DNA of 17,260 nucleotides from the NCBI GenBank assembly GCA_031258795.1, contig JAIRMI010000074.1, forward strand, positions 1 through 17,260, read 5' to 3'. The translations under genes were made by a program, and so were the position numbers. Every line of letters starts with the position of its first letter. The stretch's first letter is position 1. A model generated the notes under the pieces. The model saw nothing but the letters and a program-made list of their open reading frames with translations. It did no database searches and was not told the DNA's origin. Shown here piece after piece: positions 6,853 to 15,162 of the stretch. This DNA comes from Puniceicoccales bacterium. Its GTDB lineage: Bacteria > Verrucomicrobiota > Verrucomicrobiia > Opitutales > JAIRKQ01.

Positions 6853-7860
6853 ATGATTTCGAAGGCTAAGAAATCTGTTTCAAAGACTAGGAAGTCCTTA
6901 CCGGCGTCGGGTGACCAATTGGTGAAAATACGTGCCAAGCCGGTTGTTGCTACTGCTACCGTTGATATCCCCAGAGGAGAGGGGGTGGGGCGGAAAAAGA
7001 TGGATGAAATGCAGGTGGAGGACCGCCCTGATTTAACGATTTGGCAGCGGATCCGGGTCGCGCGCCACCCGGATCGCCCCTATTCTATGGACTACGTGGG
7101 GGATATTTTTTCAAATTTTCAGGAATTACACGGAGACAGGTTGTTTGCCGATGACCACTCGACTATCTGCGGAACGGCCATGTTTGGCGCCTTGCCTGTT
7201 ATGATAATTGCTCAGCAAAAGGGGAGAACAACAAAGGAAAAAATTTTTCATAACTTTGGTTCACCAAATCCGGAAGGCTATCGTAAGGCGTTGCGATTGA
7301 TGAAGCTTGCAGCCAGGTTTAAGCTGCCGATCATAACTTTCATCGATACCGCCGGAGCCTATCCCGGTGTTGGTTCTGAAGAGCGCCACGTCGCGGAGGC
7401 GATTGCTGTTAATTTGCGCGAAATGGCTGCAATGGGCACGCCGATCATTTCCGTAATAATAGGGGAAGGGGGATCGGGTGGGGCGCTTGGCATAGCCGTT
7501 TCTGATCGCGTTCTTATTATGGAAAACGCATATTACTCCGTGATTTCTCCGGAGGGCTGTGCCGCTATTCTGTGGAAGGATCGTGCCAAGGCCCCGGAAG
7601 CAGCCGAAGCTCTGTGCCTATCTTCGAAAAATTTGCTAAAATTTGGTATCGTTGAAGAGGTCATAGAAGAGCCACCTGAGGGGGCACACAATGATCGTAA
7701 AGCTGCTTCCCAGGCAGTTAAAGCTGCTTTGGAAAAACATTTGCGTGAACTCTTGCAAATCAAGTCTGTTGATAAGTTGCTGTCCGCAAGATACGCTCGT
7801 TTCCGCAAATTTGGCGTGTTTATTGAAAATAAGGGTGAAAAATCAGAACAAATAGCATGA
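6853..7860 (+). CDS. accA: Acetyl-CoA carboxylase carboxyltransferase subunit alpha
   Basis: AccA pairs with AccD to move the carboxyl group from carboxybiotin to acetyl-CoA, making malonyl-CoA for fatty acid synthesis in the cytoplasm. Conserved elements include WQRIRVARHPDRPYSMDY, ELHGDR (residues 91-96), the GRTTKEKIFHNFGSPNPEGYRKALR block, FIDTAGAYPG, GEGGSGGALGIAV (GSGG 207-210), and YYSVISPEGCAAILWKD. These fill the carboxyltransferase core. The first roughly 55 residues are unusual: a Lys/Arg/Ser-rich segment replaces the helical N-terminal region of typical AccA. ATG at 6853 is preferred because GAGAG (6843-6847) lies five bases before it; an in-frame TTG at 6841 would add four residues. 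accD is not in the window. The stop overlaps the next gene's ATG (ATGA), so the two are coupled. Confidence 0.95.
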   Translation: MISKAKKSVSKTRKSLPASGDQLVKIRAKPVVATATVDIPRGEGVGRKKMDEMQVEDRPDLTIWQRIRVARHPDRPYSMDYVGDIFSNFQELHGDRLFADDHSTICGTAMFGALPVMIIAQQKGRTTKEKIFHNFGSPNPEGYRKALRLMKLAARFKLPIITFIDTAGAYPGVGSEERHVAEAIAVNLREMAAMGTPIISVIIGEGGSGGALGIAVSDRVLIMENAYYSVISPEGCAAILWKDRAKAPEAAEALCLSSKNLLKFGIVEEVIEEPPEGAHNDRKAASQAVKAALEKHLRELLQIKSVDKLLSARYARFRKFGVFIENKGEKSEQIA

Positions 7861-8138
7861 AGTTTGGCCGATTAATCCTACTCCTCTCCAACGTTTTATT
7901 CGCTACAATTTCCTGTGTTTTAATTTCCCGTTTATGGCATTCTAAAAAACAGGAGGCGTACATGTTGAGCCGCATAGGCGAATTAACTTCTCAGCAAAAT
8001 CGCCTGTGTGAGGAGTTTGAATTAAAGCAAGATTATATGCGGAAGATGATGAGCGATGGAGAGTTTGTGGAACAAATTATCCGAGAGAAGACGGGGCTTT
8101 CAAAGCAAAATGAGATAATTTTTAAGTTCGGTGACTAA
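7857..8138 (+). CDS. FtsB/DivIC-like septum formation protein
   Basis: A 93-residue bitopic membrane protein with the FtsB/DivIC architecture: a short cytoplasmic N-terminus, one membrane segment (about residues 6-25), then a periplasmic coiled coil rich in Glu, Gln and Leu (about 30-65). It ends with the conserved tail DGEFVEQIIREKTGLSKQNEIIFKF. That tail matches the family pattern of xxxxEQIAREKxGLxxxxEIIYKF. FtsB and DivIC form a complex with FtsL and FtsQ/DivIB that activates septal peptidoglycan synthesis. The ATG overlaps the accA stop by four bases, and the next gene starts 11 bases downstream, so it sits inside an operon. Sequence alone cannot separate FtsB from DivIC or an FtsL-like protein. 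Confidence 0.8.
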   Translation: MKFGRLILLLSNVLFATISCVLISRLWHSKKQEAYMLSRIGELTSQQNRLCEEFELKQDYMRKMMSDGEFVEQIIREKTGLSKQNEIIFKFGD

Positions 8139-8149
8139 GGAGAGTTTAT

Positions 8150-9574
8150 ATGGAAAAAGCGGCAAAAGAAATACGTATGCGTTTCTGCGATTTTGGGCAG
8201 GGACATGTTTTTAAGTTTTGGGAAATTTTGTCCGACGACGAACGAATCAGGCTACTTCAACAGGCTAAGAACATAGACTTGGAGTACTTTTCAAATATTA
8301 TTCATTCTGTTTTGCATGGGCGGCGAGTGAATGACGACTTTTTATCAAACATTCAGCCGGCAAAGTTTATTAAATTTCCCAATAGTGAGGCAGATTGGCA
8401 GCGATGCAGTGGTATTTCCCACATTGGTGGACAAAAGATTCGTGAGGGCAAGGTGGCTGTTTTTATGGTTGCCGGTGGGCATAGTACGAGGCTGGGGCGC
8501 TCTGTCCCAAAGGGGATGGTGCCAATTACTCCGATAAAAAAGAAACCAATCTTTCAGGTTTTTGCCGAAAAGATACTTGCCGCTGAAAAGAAGTATGAGC
8601 AAAAATTTCACTGGATAATTTTGACGAGCGACAAAACTCACAATGAAACCATAGAGTTTTTCGGCAAAAACAATTCCTTTGGAATCGAGAACATTCATTT
8701 TATAAAGCAAGGTCTAATGCCGGCAATTGACTACGATGGGAAGATCATCATGGAGGCGCGAGACAAGATTGCCATGCATCCCAATGGGCATGGCGGAGCA
8801 TTAACAGCACTGGGGCAATCCGGTATGCTTTCCATGCTCGAAAATGCCGGTGTTGATACGATTAGTTACCTTCAGGTCGACAATCCTTTGGTCCGTTGTG
8901 TGGATCCCTATTTGATCGGTACCCATGCAAAAAATCAGGCACAGATTACATCGCGCATGGTAAAAAAATTGTATCCGGAGGAAAAAGTTGGCGTTTTTTG
9001 CGAGTATAACGGAAGGATGCGTGTCATAGAATATTCCGACTTACCAAAGGAGTGCGCTATGGCTAGAACTCCTGCAGGAGAGCTGCAGTTTTATGCCGGC
9101 AATACCGCCATACACGTATTTGATCTGGACTTCATCAAGCGTTTCAATGGAGACGATATCCAATCGGAAATTCCCTACCACATGGCGAAAAAAATTATCC
9201 CCACCATAGATAATCTTGGGGAACCATATGTGCCAGACTCGCCAAACGGAATTAAATTGGAAATGTTTATTTTTGACGCGTTTCCCTTCGCTGAGCGTAG
9301 TGTTATTGTGGAAAGCAATAGGAGTGAAATATTTAGCCCGGTGAAAAACAGCGAGGGTATGGATTCGCCGAAGACTTGCAAGCAGGACCAGTTGCGATTG
9401 TTTGCCCATTGGCTGCTGCAAGCTGGAGCGGAAATTCCCGTCGATGCTACGGGGTTGCCTCCATTTGATATCGAAATAAGCCCGATGTTCGCTGACAACG
9501 AAAAAGATTTTATGAAGAAATGGGTGAAGCTGGAAAATAAGCCAGCCATAGGGCCGGGACAATATGTAGAATGA
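8150..9574 (+). CDS. UDP-N-acetylhexosamine pyrophosphorylase, eukaryotic UAP1 type (UDPGP family)
   Basis: A nucleotidyltransferase that joins UTP and a hexose 1-phosphate (probably GlcNAc-1-P) to give the UDP-sugar and pyrophosphate. The 474-residue protein follows the UAP/UDPGP layout: a helical N-terminus, the nucleotide loop AGGHSTRLG (108-116) with PKG at 120-122, PNGHGG (211-216), VDNP (243-246), KKLYPEEKVGVFCEYNG, YAGNTAIHVFDLDF, then the UAP-type NGIKLEMFIFDAFPFA and FSPVKNSEG. The more usual loop is AGGQGTRLG, so His-Ser in place of Gln-Gly is a variation. This type is eukaryote-like and differs from bacterial GlmU. The ATG follows a strong AAGGAG box (8136-8141). The next gene, a phosphohexomutase, could make its hexose-1-phosphate substrate. 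Glucose- rather than GlcNAc-specificity is possible. Confidence 0.88.
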   Translation: MEKAAKEIRMRFCDFGQGHVFKFWEILSDDERIRLLQQAKNIDLEYFSNIIHSVLHGRRVNDDFLSNIQPAKFIKFPNSEADWQRCSGISHIGGQKIREGKVAVFMVAGGHSTRLGRSVPKGMVPITPIKKKPIFQVFAEKILAAEKKYEQKFHWIILTSDKTHNETIEFFGKNNSFGIENIHFIKQGLMPAIDYDGKIIMEARDKIAMHPNGHGGALTALGQSGMLSMLENAGVDTISYLQVDNPLVRCVDPYLIGTHAKNQAQITSRMVKKLYPEEKVGVFCEYNGRMRVIEYSDLPKECAMARTPAGELQFYAGNTAIHVFDLDFIKRFNGDDIQSEIPYHMAKKIIPTIDNLGEPYVPDSPNGIKLEMFIFDAFPFAERSVIVESNRSEIFSPVKNSEGMDSPKTCKQDQLRLFAHWLLQAGAEIPVDATGLPPFDIEISPMFADNEKDFMKKWVKLENKPAIGPGQYVE

Positions 9575-9575
9575 T

Positions 9576-9604
9576 TTGACATTGTGCCTGATTTTTTGTA
9601 TACT
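9576..9604 (+). promoter_or_regulatory. Near-consensus sigma-70 promoter for the phosphohexomutase gene, apparently leaderless
   Basis: A perfect -35 TTGACA (9576-9581), a 17-base spacer and a -10 TATACT (9599-9604, five of six). It begins two bases after the stop of the pyrophosphorylase gene. The expected transcription start, about seven bases past the -10, is 9611, exactly the A of the ATG. That would give a message with no 5' leader. This is the strongest promoter match in the window. Confidence 0.75.
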
Positions 9605-9610
9605 ATCTCC

Positions 9611-11566
9611 ATGTCTGACATTGGGAAATTGGTAGGTAGCATTGATTTATTAAAAAATACTCGGGATAATATTCGCGAATTTTTGAGCTGCGATACTTTG
9701 CCAAGTTGGGCTCGGGATTCCGTCGTTGAATTATTAAGTAGGAAAGAAGGCGGTGAGTTAAACGACCGTTTTTTCAAGACATCGGAGTTTGGTACGGGGG
9801 GAATTCGTGGCCGTACAATTGCCAAGACTATAACAAAAGCTGAGTTAGGCAATTCAAACTCGGATATTCCCGAACATGCTTCCGTGGGCTCAGTTTTCGT
9901 GAACGATTTCAACATAATTCGCGCCACTGTGGCCCTATTCAGGTATTGCAAAAAATATTTGAATAATGCGGGATTGGCTCACGAACTACCGTCGCTCGTA
10001 GTCGCCCATGATACTCGTTTTTTTTCGAAGCATTTTTGCGAATTGTGTGCCTCTACATGGCTCAAATTAGGCGGCCATTGTATGATTTTTGATGGACCTC
10101 GTTCGACTCCACAGCTGAGTTTTTCTGTCAAACACTTGGGTGCTACCGCTGGAGTGATGTTAACCGCAAGTCACAACCCCTGGCACGACAACGGTTTCAA
10201 GGCATATTTTTTAGACGGTGCGCAAATGGTTGACCCACATGCGTCAGGGGTGATCAGGGAGTATGACTTGGTAACATTGGCCGAAATAGTTCCCTTCTTG
10301 GACAAGGACCTGTCAAATGTTGCCACGCTGAGCAAAGACGTTGATTTTGCCTACTTTAAAGTTGTGGAAGAAACTATATTGGACCGCGATCTAGTGAAAA
10401 ATTTTTCGCCAACGGTAGTTTTTACACCTCTCCATGGGGTAGGAGCCGTATCGGCGTTGCCACTCATGGAAAGGCTTGCCATCGAACATAGCGTCGTTGA
10501 GAGTCAGAATGATTGCGATTCGCGATTTAGCACTGTAAAGTCCCCGAATCCGGAAAACAAAGAGGCCCTAAAATTAGCCGTAAAAAGAGCTAAATCACTG
10601 GGATATGAGCTCGTATTGGCGACGGATCCGGATGGCGATCGCACTGCAATTGCGGTAAAAAACAAGTTTGGTAAATTTGAATATTTTTCCGGAAATGTTG
10701 CTTGGTCTCTCCTTGTAGATTATCGCCTATCAAAACTAAAGGAGCTTGGCATCTTAGATCCTTCAAATGGGGACAAATTCGCAATTATAAAGACATTTGT
10801 AACAACGCCCCTCATCGACAAAATTGCCGCCACTTTTGGCGTTAAATGCGTCAATACTTTGACGGGATTTAAGTGGATCGGTGAAAAAATTGAGGACTAT
10901 GAGCGAAAATTAACCGCTGCAATGAAGAACGATGGAGGGTTGGTGCCAAATTACAATGCCTCTTCGGCGGCAAAAAGGCGTGAGTTACTCCTGAAGTATT
11001 CCACTTTTTTTGTTTTTGGCTGCGAGGAAAGTTACGGGTGCCTATCTAGCGACATTGTGCGCGACAAAGATGGTGCTTCGGCGGTACTCATGCTCTGTGA
11101 GCTAGCGGCTTACGCTAAAAGGCATGGCATGAATTTGTGTGAACTTCGCGACGAAATGTTCCGAAAATATGGGTGCTTTGGCGAATCAGTCCTAAATATT
11201 TACTACGATGGGGCAGATGGGGCAGGGAAAATTGACAATATTTTGGCAAGTTACCGCGATTCCCGCCCAGAAATGGTTAACAATGTCCGCATTACGAAAT
11301 TCATCGATTTCCAAAAAGATCAACTGTTCGATGAAGATGGGAAAAAGATCCCGGAGCAAAAATTTTTCTTCATAGAGCTGGAGAATGGCTGCAAATACGC
11401 CGTTCGAGCGAGTGGTACGGAGCCAAAGATAAAGTTTTACATGTTTTGCGAAGGGAAGGTTTCCGAAAATTTAGATTCTGAAAAGCGGCACGTCGAGGCC
11501 CTACTAAAGAAAATGAAGAAGTATCTCGAGCGAGATGCCAATGGACGAGCGGAATTTCGTGCTTGA
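9611..11566 (+). CDS. Alpha-D-phosphohexomutase (phosphoglucomutase/phosphomannomutase)
   Basis: Interconverts hexose 6-phosphates and 1-phosphates through a phosphoserine enzyme. The 651-residue protein has the four-domain signatures in order: FGTGGIRG near the N-terminus, the phosphoserine loop TASHNP with Ser187 (185-190), the Mg2+ loop TDPDGDR (338-344), the sugar-binding loop GCEESYG (470-476) and the phosphate-binding loop RASGTEPK (599-606). It is longer than the usual PgcA-type enzyme (about 575-600), with extra sequence around residues 430-465. An in-frame GTG at 9584 would add nine residues, but it lies between the promoter's -35 and -10, so ATG 9611 is preferred. The stop overlaps the kdsA ATG by one base (TGATG). 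Position next to a UDP-sugar pyrophosphorylase suggests it feeds UDP-sugar synthesis. Glucose, mannose or GlcNAc preference cannot be read. Confidence 0.92.
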   Translation: MSDIGKLVGSIDLLKNTRDNIREFLSCDTLPSWARDSVVELLSRKEGGELNDRFFKTSEFGTGGIRGRTIAKTITKAELGNSNSDIPEHASVGSVFVNDFNIIRATVALFRYCKKYLNNAGLAHELPSLVVAHDTRFFSKHFCELCASTWLKLGGHCMIFDGPRSTPQLSFSVKHLGATAGVMLTASHNPWHDNGFKAYFLDGAQMVDPHASGVIREYDLVTLAEIVPFLDKDLSNVATLSKDVDFAYFKVVEETILDRDLVKNFSPTVVFTPLHGVGAVSALPLMERLAIEHSVVESQNDCDSRFSTVKSPNPENKEALKLAVKRAKSLGYELVLATDPDGDRTAIAVKNKFGKFEYFSGNVAWSLLVDYRLSKLKELGILDPSNGDKFAIIKTFVTTPLIDKIAATFGVKCVNTLTGFKWIGEKIEDYERKLTAAMKNDGGLVPNYNASSAAKRRELLLKYSTFFVFGCEESYGCLSSDIVRDKDGASAVLMLCELAAYAKRHGMNLCELRDEMFRKYGCFGESVLNIYYDGADGAGKIDNILASYRDSRPEMVNNVRITKFIDFQKDQLFDEDGKKIPEQKFFFIELENGCKYAVRASGTEPKIKFYMFCEGKVSENLDSEKRHVEALLKKMKKYLERDANGRAEFRA

Positions 11567-12405
11567 TGGAACGTTTCGAAGTTTGTAGTTCTGTCCCCAT
11601 GATTTTTAACGGAGATAAGTTGCTTTTGATTGCGGGTCCATGCATGTTGGAGAGTGAGTACGTTGCTTTCAGTGCCGCTGAAAAATTGATCGAGATTGAG
11701 GAGCTATACCCGCACATTGCCGTGGTGTTTAAGGGATCCTTTGACAAAGCCAACCGCTCATCCATACGCAGCGCGCGGGGACCTGGATTAGAGGAAGGAC
11801 TTAAAATTTTATCCCTAGTTAAGGAGAAATATGGCCTCAAAGTTACAACGGATATACATTTACCGGAGCAGGCCAATCACGCGGCGAAGGTTTGCGACCT
11901 TCTGCAAATCCCTGCCTTTCTTTGCAGGCAAACCGATCTTTTAGTTGCTGCCGCACATACAGGTAAGTCCGTATCCGCAAAGAAAGGGCAGTTTTTATCC
12001 CCTCAGGAAATGCACTACGTAGTGGAAAAACTGCGCGAAGCCGGTGCCAAAGAAATCATTCAGATCGAACGGGGAGCAAGTTTTGGCTATAATAACCTCG
12101 TCGTTGACATGCGTTCCTTCGATATTTTGAAACGAAATAATTGTCCCGCTGTTTTTGATGCTACTCACAGCGTACAGCTTCCCGGAGGTGGAAACGGTGT
12201 GACAATAGGGCAACGCGATTTTGTCCACATTCTTGCTAAGGCAGCGATTGCAGCGGGAGCCGATGGTCTGTTTTTCGAGATTCACCCAAACCCCGATGAG
12301 GCGTTGTGTGACGCGGCAAATCAACTGTCCTTCAATCATTTTGCCCGAGTCATTGCCGAATGTTCAGCCATTTGGCGCGTTTGCAAGGGTATGGCAAATA
12401 ATTAG
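11566..12405 (+). CDS. kdsA: 3-deoxy-8-phosphooctulonate (Kdo-8-P) synthase KdsA, metal-dependent type
   Basis: Condenses phosphoenolpyruvate and arabinose 5-phosphate to Kdo 8-phosphate, the first committed step of Kdo synthesis for LPS inner core. The 279-residue TIM-barrel protein shows LIAGPCMLES, FKGSFDKANRSS, RGPGLEEGL, TDIHLPEQA, IPAFLCRQTDLLVAAA, KKGQFLSP, ERGASFGYNNLVVDMRS and FDATHSVQLPGG. Cys26 is present where metal-independent enzymes such as E. coli KdsA have Asn. With H201, E238 and D249 it reproduces the four-ligand spacing of the Aquifex aeolicus enzyme, so it should be of the metal-dependent class. ATG 11566 overlaps the previous stop; a TTG at 11563 is an inferior alternative. 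The gene implies an LPS-bearing outer membrane. Confidence 0.96.
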   Translation: MERFEVCSSVPMIFNGDKLLLIAGPCMLESEYVAFSAAEKLIEIEELYPHIAVVFKGSFDKANRSSIRSARGPGLEEGLKILSLVKEKYGLKVTTDIHLPEQANHAAKVCDLLQIPAFLCRQTDLLVAAAHTGKSVSAKKGQFLSPQEMHYVVEKLREAGAKEIIQIERGASFGYNNLVVDMRSFDILKRNNCPAVFDATHSVQLPGGGNGVTIGQRDFVHILAKAAIAAGADGLFFEIHPNPDEALCDAANQLSFNHFARVIAECSAIWRVCKGMANN

Positions 12406-12504
12406 ATTTGCATTTGCAAGATTAAAGTTCAAAATTTTACTTGTTTTTTTATGTAAAGTATTTTTTGTCCTGAAGCTTGCCTATTTGAAGCATTTTTTTC
12501 ATTT

Positions 12505-12519
12505 GGCCTTGATCAGGCC
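12505..12519. repeat. Short hairpin upstream of hppA
   Basis: GGCCT and AGGCC form a perfect 5-bp stem around TGATC. It lies between kdsA and hppA, about 70 bases before the hppA ATG, next to a TATAAG box (12522-12527) that lacks a good -35. It is not followed by a T-run, so it is not a classical terminator. It could be an operator or a chance palindrome. The rest of the 12406-12588 gap is AT-rich with one AAAATTTT (12431). Confidence 0.3.
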
Positions 12520-12588
12520 GGTATAAGTTGCTTTAACGGGAACACGCAGGTGTGGAATTTACGATTTTTAGTGAATGAAAGTGATATT

Positions 12589-14775
12589 ATGATAGGGATA
12601 TTTTGGTTTGTGCCCCTAGCGGCTATTATTGCGCTATGTTTTGCACGCTACTTTTTTATTACCATGAAAAAGGCTCACGAGGGCAATGCCACGATGATTG
12701 CCATTGCGTCGAGTGTGCGTAGGGGAGCTATGGCTTATTTGAAGCAACAATATGGGGTTGTTTTTTTAGTTTTTCTCGCAGTTGGGTTGATGCTGGCATT
12801 TCTTTCCTACGTGGTTAAAATTCAAAACAAGTGGGTTCCTCTGGCGTTTATGACAGCAGGATTTTGCTCAGCATTGGCGGGATTTTTGGGAATGAGAACT
12901 GCAACGGCAGCATCTTCTAGGACGGCCTATGCAGCTTCAAAGTCGTTGGATGCTGGCTTGAAAGTGGCCTTCCGCAGTGGTGCGGTGATGGGACTTGTCG
13001 TTGTTGGATTAGCCTTATTGGACTATTCGTTTTGGTATTTTGTCCTAAACATGTTCGTTGATCTGAGCAAGCCATCCGCCAAAATATTGGCCATCACCAG
13101 TACGATGCTTACTTTTTCCATAGGAGCTTCCCTGCAAGCATTGTTCGCCCGTGTGGGTGGAGGAATATTTACGAAGGCTGCCGATGTTGGTGCCGACTTG
13201 GTCGGAAAAGTAGAGGCTGGAATTCCAGAAGATGACGTACGCAATCCTGCAACGATCGCCGATAATGTTGGTGACAATGTTGGCGATGTTGCGGGAATGG
13301 GTGCTGATTTGTACGAATCTTACTCCGGTTCCATTTTAGCTGCCGCATCTTTGGGTGCTGTCGCATTCAGGCATATGGGTGCCGCTACGCAATTACATGC
13401 GGTTTTAGCTCCGCTGTTGATCTGTGTGCTGGGAGTCTTTGCTTCTATTGCAGGTATATTTTTCGTAAAAACTACGGAAAAAAGTTCCAGCTTTGATTTG
13501 CTGTGCTCCCTGTCTAGGGGGATGAAAGTTAGTTCCGTTATCGTTTGCGTGGGTTCCATTTTAATCCTAAAAATGATGAGTATTCCAAATTTTTTAGGCA
13601 TTTGGGGATCGGTCATGGTTGGGTTGGGGATCGGAATATTTATCGGCGAAACCACGGAATATTTCACCTCCCAGGCTCATAGGCCGACGAAGCGTATCGC
13701 AGAATGCGCAAATACGGGAGCGGCGACGGTTATCATTTCCGGATTTGGGAATGGCATGATATCAACTTTACTCCCAGTGTTGGCTGTGACCTTGGGAATG
13801 GTCTGTTCCTATCACCTTGCCGCATATGGAAGTGACAATACTACCATGGGTTTATATGGCATTGCGATTTCGGCTGTTGGCATGCTCTCGACGTTAGCCA
13901 TAACACTTGCAACTGATGCCTATGGCCCTATCGCGGACAACGCTGGTGGCAACGCGGAGATGAGCAAGCTTGGGGCTCACGTTCGCGCCCGCACCGATGC
14001 CCTCGATGCCCTCGGCAACACAACGGCAGCCACGGGCAAAGGCTTTGCCATTGGTTCCGCGGCTTTGACGGCTCTGGCCCTCATGGCTTCCTACGTTGAG
14101 GGAGTAAAGTTTGCCCTGCTCAATGCGGGTGGAAAATTTATTTCCGTCAATGGGGTGGACATTGCCCTGAAAAAAGCAACAATGAGTAATATTTTACATG
14201 CCTACGATGTGAATCTGCTCAATCCCAATGTTTTGATCGGGATGCTCATTGGCTCGATGTTAACTTTTCTATTTTCGGGGCTGACAGTCAATTCCGTTGG
14301 CCGTGCAGCGGCAAAAATGGTGGAAGAAGTGCGGCGACAATTCCGCGAAATAAAGGGCATAATGAGCGGAGAAGAGGCGCCCGATTACGCCCGCTGTGTG
14401 ACGATCGCAACTTCTGCAGCTCAAAGGGAAATGCTGCTTCCTGCAGTCATCGCCATCGCCTCGCCGATCATCGTCGGACTTGTCTTTGGCATACCTGGCG
14501 TGATGGGCCTTCTTGGTGGAGCCTTGTCTAGCGGTTTTGTCTTGGCGATATTTTTGTCAAATTCCGGTGGGTCGTGGGATAATGCCAAAAAATACATCGA
14601 GGAAGGCGCTTGTGGAGGAAAGGGCTCTAACGCGCACAAGGCCACCGTTGTCGGGGACACAGTTGGCGATCCATTTAAGGACACAGCCGGGCCAAGTCTT
14701 AATATTCTAATAAAGCTAATGACCATTGTTTCCGTAGTCACGGTCGGGCTTGCGGTTTCCTATAGCCTATTTTAA
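12589..14775 (+). CDS. hppA: Membrane-bound ion-pumping pyrophosphatase, K+-dependent type
   Basis: Couples hydrolysis of pyrophosphate to export of H+ and/or Na+ across the cytoplasmic membrane. The 728-residue protein is almost entirely membrane segments (about 16 expected) with the catalytic loops well preserved: DVGADLVGKVEAGIPEDD (from residue 199), DNVGDNVGD (225-233), YGPIADNAGGNAEM, and KAxxxGDTVGDPFKDTAGPS near the C-terminus. The motif GNTTAATGKG (476-485) has Ala480 and Gly483 in place of the Lys/Thr pair of K+-independent enzymes, so K+ activation is predicted. The pumped ion is not certain. ATG 12589 is preferred because homology begins with its GIFWFVPLAAIIALCFA. A GTG at 12550 would add 13 residues without family similarity. 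It would remove pyrophosphate released by the sugar-nucleotide and lipid genes nearby. Confidence 0.96.
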   Translation: MIGIFWFVPLAAIIALCFARYFFITMKKAHEGNATMIAIASSVRRGAMAYLKQQYGVVFLVFLAVGLMLAFLSYVVKIQNKWVPLAFMTAGFCSALAGFLGMRTATAASSRTAYAASKSLDAGLKVAFRSGAVMGLVVVGLALLDYSFWYFVLNMFVDLSKPSAKILAITSTMLTFSIGASLQALFARVGGGIFTKAADVGADLVGKVEAGIPEDDVRNPATIADNVGDNVGDVAGMGADLYESYSGSILAAASLGAVAFRHMGAATQLHAVLAPLLICVLGVFASIAGIFFVKTTEKSSSFDLLCSLSRGMKVSSVIVCVGSILILKMMSIPNFLGIWGSVMVGLGIGIFIGETTEYFTSQAHRPTKRIAECANTGAATVIISGFGNGMISTLLPVLAVTLGMVCSYHLAAYGSDNTTMGLYGIAISAVGMLSTLAITLATDAYGPIADNAGGNAEMSKLGAHVRARTDALDALGNTTAATGKGFAIGSAALTALALMASYVEGVKFALLNAGGKFISVNGVDIALKKATMSNILHAYDVNLLNPNVLIGMLIGSMLTFLFSGLTVNSVGRAAAKMVEEVRRQFREIKGIMSGEEAPDYARCVTIATSAAQREMLLPAVIAIASPIIVGLVFGIPGVMGLLGGALSSGFVLAIFLSNSGGSWDNAKKYIEEGACGGKGSNAHKATVVGDTVGDPFKDTAGPSLNILIKLMTIVSVVTVGLAVSYSLF

Positions 14776-15076
14776 AAGCTTTGCGCAGGACCTTCACCAC
14801 CTCGTAGGGAAGAATCGCCAGCAGGAGAGCGGCCACCGCTAGTGGAAGAAAACGGTAACCCCAAACAAAACCATTAGGGTCATTTATAAAAAATTGCCAT
14901 CCTAAGTTTCGTTAATTTGTTTCTTTTGTCGCACTTGGAGGCATAAATGTCTCCAATAATCTACTGTATTTAACTTGCTTTGCTGTATATTCCTCAGGAT
15001 TATTATTTTGGTTATTTCCATTGTCAAAAAAACTAATTTTTCGTTGACAAAAGCAAAATGCCCAAATTAAGTACCG
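14738..15076 (-). pseudogene. Decayed remnant of a membrane protein gene
   Basis: Read on the minus strand, one frame is open for 112 codons with a single internal TAA at 14914-14912. Upstream of that stop it reads RKISFFDNG, then NNPEEYTAKQVKYSRLLETF and MPPSATKETN. Downstream it gives GWQFFINDPNGFVWGYRFLP, then a hydrophobic membrane-like run LAVAALLLAILPYEVVKVLRK. The downstream part is richer in GC than its surroundings. No start codon with a ribosome binding site is present, and the end runs 38 bases into antisense of hppA. I do not recognise the family. It looks like the C-terminal end of a former gene whose 5' part was lost, but two chance open frames cannot be excluded. Confidence 0.35.
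15021..15050. repeat. 12-bp inverted repeat (hairpin)
   Basis: TTGTCAA (15021-15027) pairs with TTGACAA (15044-15050), and the inner A5 (15028-15032) pairs with T5 (15037-15041). The stem is 12 bp with loop CTAA and a two-base CG bulge on the 3' side. No T-run follows on either strand, so it is not a normal terminator. It lies inside the decayed minus-strand gene, in a region with no live gene. Confidence 0.55.
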
Positions 15077-15162
15077 TCAGTGCAACCTAGGGAATTAGTT
15101 AGACAATACTCGCTGAGTTCCGATGGTGGTTGTTTTTATCTCTAACTAAAAGGAATAGCATT

